Shown here piece by piece: positions 59,975 to 64,000 of a stretch of DNA of 64,000 nt. The notes under the pieces are model-generated. The model ran no database searches. It was not told the origin of the DNA and saw nothing but the letters and a program-made list of their open reading frames with translations. Made by a program: the position numbers and the translations under genes. The stretch spans positions 70,542-134,541 of the forward strand of contig CAVSPO010000036.1 in the NCBI GenBank assembly GCA_963730005.1, read 5' to 3'. Position 1 is the first letter of the stretch. The number at the start of each line of letters is the position of its first letter. The stretch is from CAVSPO01 sp963730005 (GTDB taxonomy: Bacteria; Actinomycetota; Actinomycetes; Propionibacteriales; Propionibacteriaceae).

Positions 59975-61168
59975 CTAGATCACCCGCACCCTGATGGTGC
60001 CGGGGACCTCCGCGATCTCGGCAGCAAGGCCCGATTCAGCATCCGTCACGTCGGTGACGACATAGCCGACCGTGCCGCGGGTGGCGAGGGCCTGGGCCGC
60101 GATGTTGGCGTGGTGCCTGCTCAAGGCAGCGTTCAGGTTGGCCATCACACCGGGTACGTTTTCGTGGATGTGCAGGACGCGGCGCCCTTGCTGCTCGGTT
60201 GCGGGCTGAACCTCGGGCAGATTGACACTCATCGACGTGGACCCGGTGGCCACGTAGTCGCTCAACTTGCCGGCCACGAAGCGGCCGATATCGACCTGTG
60301 CCTCATGTGTCGAACCCCCAACGTGTGGGGTGAGGATCACGTTGTCGAGGCCCTGCAGCGGACTCACGAAGGGATCGCCAGAATTCTTGGGTTCGTTCGG
60401 GAAAACGTCGAGGGCTGCGCCGGCGAGACGGCCCGAACGAATCTGCTCGGCCAGCGCCTCATCGTCGATGACGAATCCCCGGGACAGGTTCAGGAAAAGT
60501 GCACGGTCTCGCATCTTCGCGAACTGCTTCGCCCCGAACATGCCCGCATTGCCGGGACGACCGTCCACGTGCAAGGACACCGTCTCGGCTGTTTCCAGGA
60601 GTTCATCCATCGAATGGCAGCGTTTGGCGTTGCCCAGGGCCAGTTTGTCCACGATGTCGTAGAAGAGGATGTGCATGCCGAAGGACTCGGCCAGGACTGA
60701 GAGCTGCGAGCCGATGTTGCCGTAGCCCACGATGCCCAGAGTGCGTCCGCGCACCTCATGCGAACCGGCGGCGGACTTGTTCCAGATACCCCGGTGCATC
60801 TGGGAATTGCGCACGGTGAGTTTGCGTGCCATCACAACGATCTCGCCCATGGCCAGCTCCACCACAGACCGTGTGTTGGAGTACGGCGCGTTGAACACGG
60901 CGACGCCCTTGCGAGCGGCAGCGTCCACGGCGACCTGGTTCGTGCCGATGCAGAAGCAACCGATGGCCTGCAGGGTGCCCGAAACCTTGTCCAGAACGTC
61001 GCCGGTCACCTGGGTTCCCGAACGGATGCCGAGAACTGTCACACCCTGCAACGCCTCGATCAGTTCGTCGCCGACCAGGGCGCCTGCCCGGTTCTCGACC
61101 TCGTAACCGGCGGCCTCAAGCGACTTGGTCGCGTCAGGATGGATGTTCTCAAGGAGTAGTGCCTTCAC
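59975..61168 (-). CDS. serA: D-3-phosphoglycerate dehydrogenase
   Basis: First step of serine synthesis, 397 aa. It resembles the E. coli type: IRSGTQVTGDVLD, IGCFCIGTNQVAVDAAARKGVAVFNAPYSNTRSVVE, Rossmann GIVGYGNIGSQLSV, NLSRGFVIDDEAL, LTPHVGGSTHEAQ, then a C-terminal ACT domain (VLHIHENVPGVMANLNAALS) for serine feedback. It lacks the extra ASB domain of mycobacterial SerA. GTG 61168 is 8 nt after TAAACT. Phosphoserine phosphatase could be supplied by ThrH elsewhere in the window. Confidence 0.93.
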   Translation of the reverse strand: MKALLLENIHPDATKSLEAAGYEVENRAGALVGDELIEALQGVTVLGIRSGTQVTGDVLDKVSGTLQAIGCFCIGTNQVAVDAAARKGVAVFNAPYSNTRSVVELAMGEIVVMARKLTVRNSQMHRGIWNKSAAGSHEVRGRTLGIVGYGNIGSQLSVLAESFGMHILFYDIVDKLALGNAKRCHSMDELLETAETVSLHVDGRPGNAGMFGAKQFAKMRDRALFLNLSRGFVIDDEALAEQIRSGRLAGAALDVFPNEPKNSGDPFVSPLQGLDNVILTPHVGGSTHEAQVDIGRFVAGKLSDYVATGSTSMSVNLPEVQPATEQQGRRVLHIHENVPGVMANLNAALSRHHANIAAQALATRGTVGYVVTDVTDAESGLAAEIAEVPGTIRVRVI

Positions 61169-61176
61169 AACGAAGC

Positions 61177-61182
61177 AGTTTA
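61177..61182 (-). promoter_or_regulatory. -10 hexamer before serA
   Basis: TAAACT on the minus strand, 8 nt, then GTG 61168; nearly or fully leaderless. Confidence 0.45.
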
Positions 61183-61223
61183 GGCGGTCCACCCGATTCC
61201 GCCACATGGGTCTCAGACGACTC

Positions 61224-62033
61224 TCAGATCCTGACCCTGGGGATCGCCGCCAGCAACTCCCTCGTGTAGTCGTGCTGAGGCTGCTCGTAGACCTGCGCGC
61301 TGGGCCCGCACTCGATGATCGCGCCGTCGCGCATCACGGCGATCGTGTCACAGACGTGACGCACCACCGAAAGGTCGTGGCTGACGAACAGCAGCGTCAG
61401 GCCTTCCTGGCGCACCAGGGCATCGATGAGGTTCAGGACCTGTGCCCGAACCGAGACGTCCAGTGCCGAGACGGCCTCGTCGGCGATCAACACCTGGGGG
61501 CGCGGCGCCAAGGCTCGGGCGATGGCGATTCGTTGCCGCTGACCGCCGCTGAACTCGTGCGGATAAAGGTCGGCGTCCGATGGGTCCAGCCCCACCTGCC
61601 GCATCACCTCGACCAGCCGTTCGGCCGGCGCCGGCAGGTCCGGACGACCCCGCAACAGCGGGGAACGCAGTGGTTCGGTGATGATGCGGCTCACCTTCAT
61701 CCTGGGGTCCAGAGAGCTGCGCGGATCCTGGAACACCACCTGAACCCCTTTGCGCAACTCGCCCAGGTCGCGCTCCTGCAGCCCGGTGATCTCCTGTCCG
61801 CAGAACTGCAGGGATCCCTTCGTGGGTCGCATCAGTGCAGCCAGCATCCGCACCAGGGTCGACTTCCCGGACCCCGACTCCCCCACGATGCCCAGTCGTT
61901 GTCCCGCGGCTACGTCCAGGCTCACGTCGTTGACTGCGTGCACCACAGTGGTTGCCGAACCGTTCGTGCGTTTGAAGTCGCGGCACAAGTGGCGTGCCCG
62001 GAAGACCAGTGTCTGGTCGGGTTGGGGGCTCAT
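61224..62033 (-). CDS. Oligopeptide-type ABC transporter ATP-binding protein (DppF/OppF-like)
   Basis: 269 aa. Walker A VGESGSGKST, Q-loop VFQDPRSSLDPRM, signature SGGQRQRIAIARAL, Walker B VLIADEAVSALD and H-loop SHDLSVV. The C-terminal HDYTRELLAAIP is the Opp/Dpp tail. ATG 62033 overlaps the upstream ATPase stop (ATGA). Last gene of a dppB-C-D-F type operon; no binding protein is seen in the window. Confidence 0.9.
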   Translation of the reverse strand: MSPQPDQTLVFRARHLCRDFKRTNGSATTVVHAVNDVSLDVAAGQRLGIVGESGSGKSTLVRMLAALMRPTKGSLQFCGQEITGLQERDLGELRKGVQVVFQDPRSSLDPRMKVSRIITEPLRSPLLRGRPDLPAPAERLVEVMRQVGLDPSDADLYPHEFSGGQRQRIAIARALAPRPQVLIADEAVSALDVSVRAQVLNLIDALVRQEGLTLLFVSHDLSVVRHVCDTIAVMRDGAIIECGPSAQVYEQPQHDYTRELLAAIPRVRI

Positions 62034-62911
62034 CGGGCTGCCTCCGCGTCGAAGAAGTCCTCGATCACTGGAAGTCGCTGCCCCGGAGGCACCAGGTCGA
62101 TGCGGGCGGTGGCGACCAGTCCGCGGGTGTAGGGGTGTTGAGGATTGCCGAGCACGTCCAAGACCGAACCTCGCTCCACGATCTCCCCGCGGTACATCAC
62201 CATCAAGTCGCTGCAGACTTGCGAAACGACTGCGAGGTCGTGACTGATGAACAAACAGGCAGCACCGACGCCGGACAGTTCACGGTCCAGCAGCTGCAGG
62301 ACTTTTGCCTGCACTGTCACGTCGAGGGCGGTTGTCGGCTCATCGCAGATGACCAGGTCAGGGCGATTGATCAGTGCCATCGCGATCAACACCCGCTGGC
62401 GCTGGCCTCCGGACAGCTCGTGCGGGTAGGCGTCCGCCACGCGCTGGGCCTCAGCCAAACCGACCTCGTGAAGGATCTGGACGACCCGGTCCCGAGCGTT
62501 GTCGACGGTCTCACCGGACCCCCCGGCCAGGTGCTGGCGCCGGTAGTGCAGTCGCAGCACCTCGGCGACCTGTTTCCCGACGGCCATGGTGGGGTCGAGC
62601 GCAGTCATGGGCTCCTGGAAGATCATGGTCAGGTCGTCACCGCGCAGGCGCGCGAACTGTTTGTCCGCCAGGCCCGCCAGCTCGGTCCCGCGCAAGCGAA
62701 TGGACCCGGACTGGCGTGCACGCCACGGCAGCAAACCCATGCAGGCGAGTGCAGTGATCGACTTTCCCGATCCGGACTCCCCGATCAGTCCAAGTCGCTG
62801 GCCCTCCAACAACTCGAAGCTGATGTGATCGACTGCAGCCGACCGCGACCCCCTGAACTGCACCGTGAGATCTTCGACTCTCAACAGTGGCGGCAACAGT
62901 TGCGGACTCAT
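62030..62911 (-). CDS. Oligopeptide-type ABC transporter ATP-binding protein (DppD/OppD-like)
   Basis: 293 aa. Walker A IGESGSGKSITALACMGLLP, Q-loop IFQEPMTALDPTM, signature SGGQRQRVLIAMAL, Walker B LVICDEPTTALD, and the C-terminal NPQHPYTRGLV tail of the DppD type that usually carries an iron-sulfur or Cys cluster; here no Cys cluster is seen. ATG 62911 overlaps the permease stop (ATGA). Confidence 0.9.
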   Translation of the reverse strand: MSPQLLPPLLRVEDLTVQFRGSRSAAVDHISFELLEGQRLGLIGESGSGKSITALACMGLLPWRARQSGSIRLRGTELAGLADKQFARLRGDDLTMIFQEPMTALDPTMAVGKQVAEVLRLHYRRQHLAGGSGETVDNARDRVVQILHEVGLAEAQRVADAYPHELSGGQRQRVLIAMALINRPDLVICDEPTTALDVTVQAKVLQLLDRELSGVGAACLFISHDLAVVSQVCSDLMVMYRGEIVERGSVLDVLGNPQHPYTRGLVATARIDLVPPGQRLPVIEDFFDAEAAR

Positions 62912-63723
62912 TGCTGGTCCCTCAGCCGCGGATCGAACTGCTCGCGCAGGCCATCGCCCAAGAGGTTGAAGCCCAGCACTGCCAACGCGATGAACAACCC
63001 GGGCCACAGTGCCTGGTTGGGATCGTTGAAGATGTACTTCTGAGCGTCATGGAGCATCCTTCCCCAGGTGGGCGTGGTGGAGGGAGCAGACAGGCCCAGG
63101 TAGCTCAGCGCCGCCTCCGAAAGAATCGCCATGCCCATGCTCATGGAAATCTGCACCAGGGCCACCGGCGATATGTTGGGGAGGACGTGAGTGAGTGCCA
63201 CGGCCAACCGTGGAATGCCACAGGAGCGCGCTGCCACGATGTACTCCTGGCTCATCACCTGCAGCGTGGCGCCGCGGACGACCCGCACGAAGGTGGGCAC
63301 TGTCGCGATGCCGATGGCGACCATGGCGGTCCCCACCGAACCGCGGCCATGAGCGGCCGCCAACAGGATCGCGAGCAGCACCGCCGGAAATGCGTACAGG
63401 ATGTCGGTGGCCCGCATGATCACTCGCCCAGGCCATTTGCGGGAGATGCCGGCGACCATGCCGAGCGGCACCCCGATGGCAGCGCCGATCGCAACCGAAA
63501 CCACTCCGACCAGCAAACAGGTACGACTCCCGATCAGTATTCGGCTGAAGATGTCGATGCCGAAACCGTCGGTACCCATCAGGTGCGGGAAACCTGGTGG
63601 ACGGAGTCGGTTCGAGGCTTGCACGCTTGTTGGGTCGAACGGAGTCCAGAACACCGACACCAGGGCCATCGCCATGATCAGCACGACGAAGCCGCCACCC
63701 ACCCACAAGTTCGCGCGCCTCAT
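62908..63723 (-). CDS. ABC transporter permease (DppC-like)
   Basis: 271 aa with six membrane helices. The N-terminal segment has FWTPFDPTSV and HLMGTDGFGIDIFSRIL, the DppC type; the EAA loop is EYIVAARSCGIPRLAVALTHVLPN. The C-terminus NLLGDGLREQFDPRLRDQ is characteristic. Its ATG overlaps the upstream permease stop by one base (TGATG). Confidence 0.9.
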   Translation of the reverse strand: MRRANLWVGGGFVVLIMAMALVSVFWTPFDPTSVQASNRLRPPGFPHLMGTDGFGIDIFSRILIGSRTCLLVGVVSVAIGAAIGVPLGMVAGISRKWPGRVIMRATDILYAFPAVLLAILLAAAHGRGSVGTAMVAIGIATVPTFVRVVRGATLQVMSQEYIVAARSCGIPRLAVALTHVLPNISPVALVQISMSMGMAILSEAALSYLGLSAPSTTPTWGRMLHDAQKYIFNDPNQALWPGLFIALAVLGFNLLGDGLREQFDPRLRDQQ

Positions 63724-64000
63724 CAGGCGGCCTCGGCGTCCCGGCCGCGCAGCCGCGGATCGATGACCTGATAGAGCAGGTCGACCAGGGCATTGATCGC
63801 CAGCACGATCGCGACCAGCAACATGACGATCGCCTGGACCACCGGCAGGTCCCTGTTGGCCACTGCCTTGAGCAGTTGGGAACCCAACCCGGGCAGCACG
63901 AAGACGTTCTCCACCACCACAGCCCCGGCGAACAGGGCGGACAGCTGCAGGCCGAGGACGGTGATCACCTGCAGACCGGCGTTGCGCAGCCCATGGCGCA
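63723..64000 (-). CDS. ABC transporter permease (DppB-like), C-terminal part (cut by window edge)
   Basis: About 91 C-terminal residues: RHGLRNAGLQVITVLGLQLSA, GAVVVENVFVLPGLG, LPVVQAIVMLLVAIVLAINALVDLLY and the ending VIDPRLRGR typical of DppB/OppB. The N-terminal part and any substrate-binding protein lie outside the window. Confidence 0.85.
   Translation of the reverse strand, partial: RHGLRNAGLQVITVLGLQLSALFAGAVVVENVFVLPGLGSQLLKAVANRDLPVVQAIVMLLVAIVLAINALVDLLYQVIDPRLRGRDAEAA

Noticed and set aside
61125..63043. Long plus-strand open frames opposite the ABC transporter ATPases
   Set aside because: Shadows of two ATPases with intact Walker and signature motifs.

Overview
The window is a dense, GC-rich stretch of actinobacterial chromosome made almost entirely of core housekeeping genes. 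I see no prophage, insertion sequence, CRISPR array or rRNA. Actinobacterial markers are WhiB1, PdtaS, SigR/RsrA, NucS, the GlgE pathway, a TIGR03085 protein, a bL37-like mini-protein and a Scy/FilP-like coiled-coil protein. MeaB, methylmalonyl-CoA epimerase and a PduO-type cobalamin adenosyltransferase point to methylmalonyl-CoA/propionate metabolism, so Propionibacteriales is my best guess (an inference).

Layout. 1-313: 5' end of trpE, cut by the window edge. 466-8517: TIGR03085 protein, guaA, gatCAB, a small membrane protein, a MetE-like protein and mnmA. 8695-21631: alpha-glucan block with glgX, glgP, glgE, pep2, glgB, a YbbN-like protein and pgm. 21678-30165: meaB, epimerase, acyltransferase, Scy/FilP-like protein, nucS, zinc-ribbon protein, hydrolase, lipoprotein cyclophilin, pduO, lipoate ligase and DUF2550. 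30262-37975: complete F1Fo-ATP synthase operon. 38074-47859: wecA, tsaC, prmC, prfA, rpmE, rho, thrH, hom and lysA. 48001-51714: tRNA-Arg(CCG), two tandem GT87-like membrane glycosyltransferases and an SMP-30 protein. 51903-61168: whiB1, pdtaS, bL37, rsrA-sigR, SRAP, DoxX-like, aroA, rsgA, hisN and serA. 61224-64000: an oligopeptide-type ABC transporter running off the edge.

Gene order from about 11 to 48 kb resembles, from memory, M. tuberculosis Rv1293-Rv1328, and 52-59 kb resembles Rv3219-Rv3228. The main departure is between hom and rho, where the usual thrC-thrB pair is missing and a ThrH-type homoserine phosphotransferase/phosphoserine phosphatase gene sits instead.

The clearest unexplained structure is at sigR. 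Its start codon and probable -10 lie inside a perfect 7-bp-arm palindrome that is duplicated 30 bp upstream, and its 3' end carries in-frame 24-bp repeats encoding a glycine-rich tail. A second window-wide pattern is many genes whose start codon lies 6-8 nt after a TANNNT hexamer, as expected for leaderless transcripts; two divergent pairs are built this way. Several terminator-like hairpins reach into the coding ends of genes (meaB, hisN). I found no clearly new multi-gene defence or biosynthetic system.
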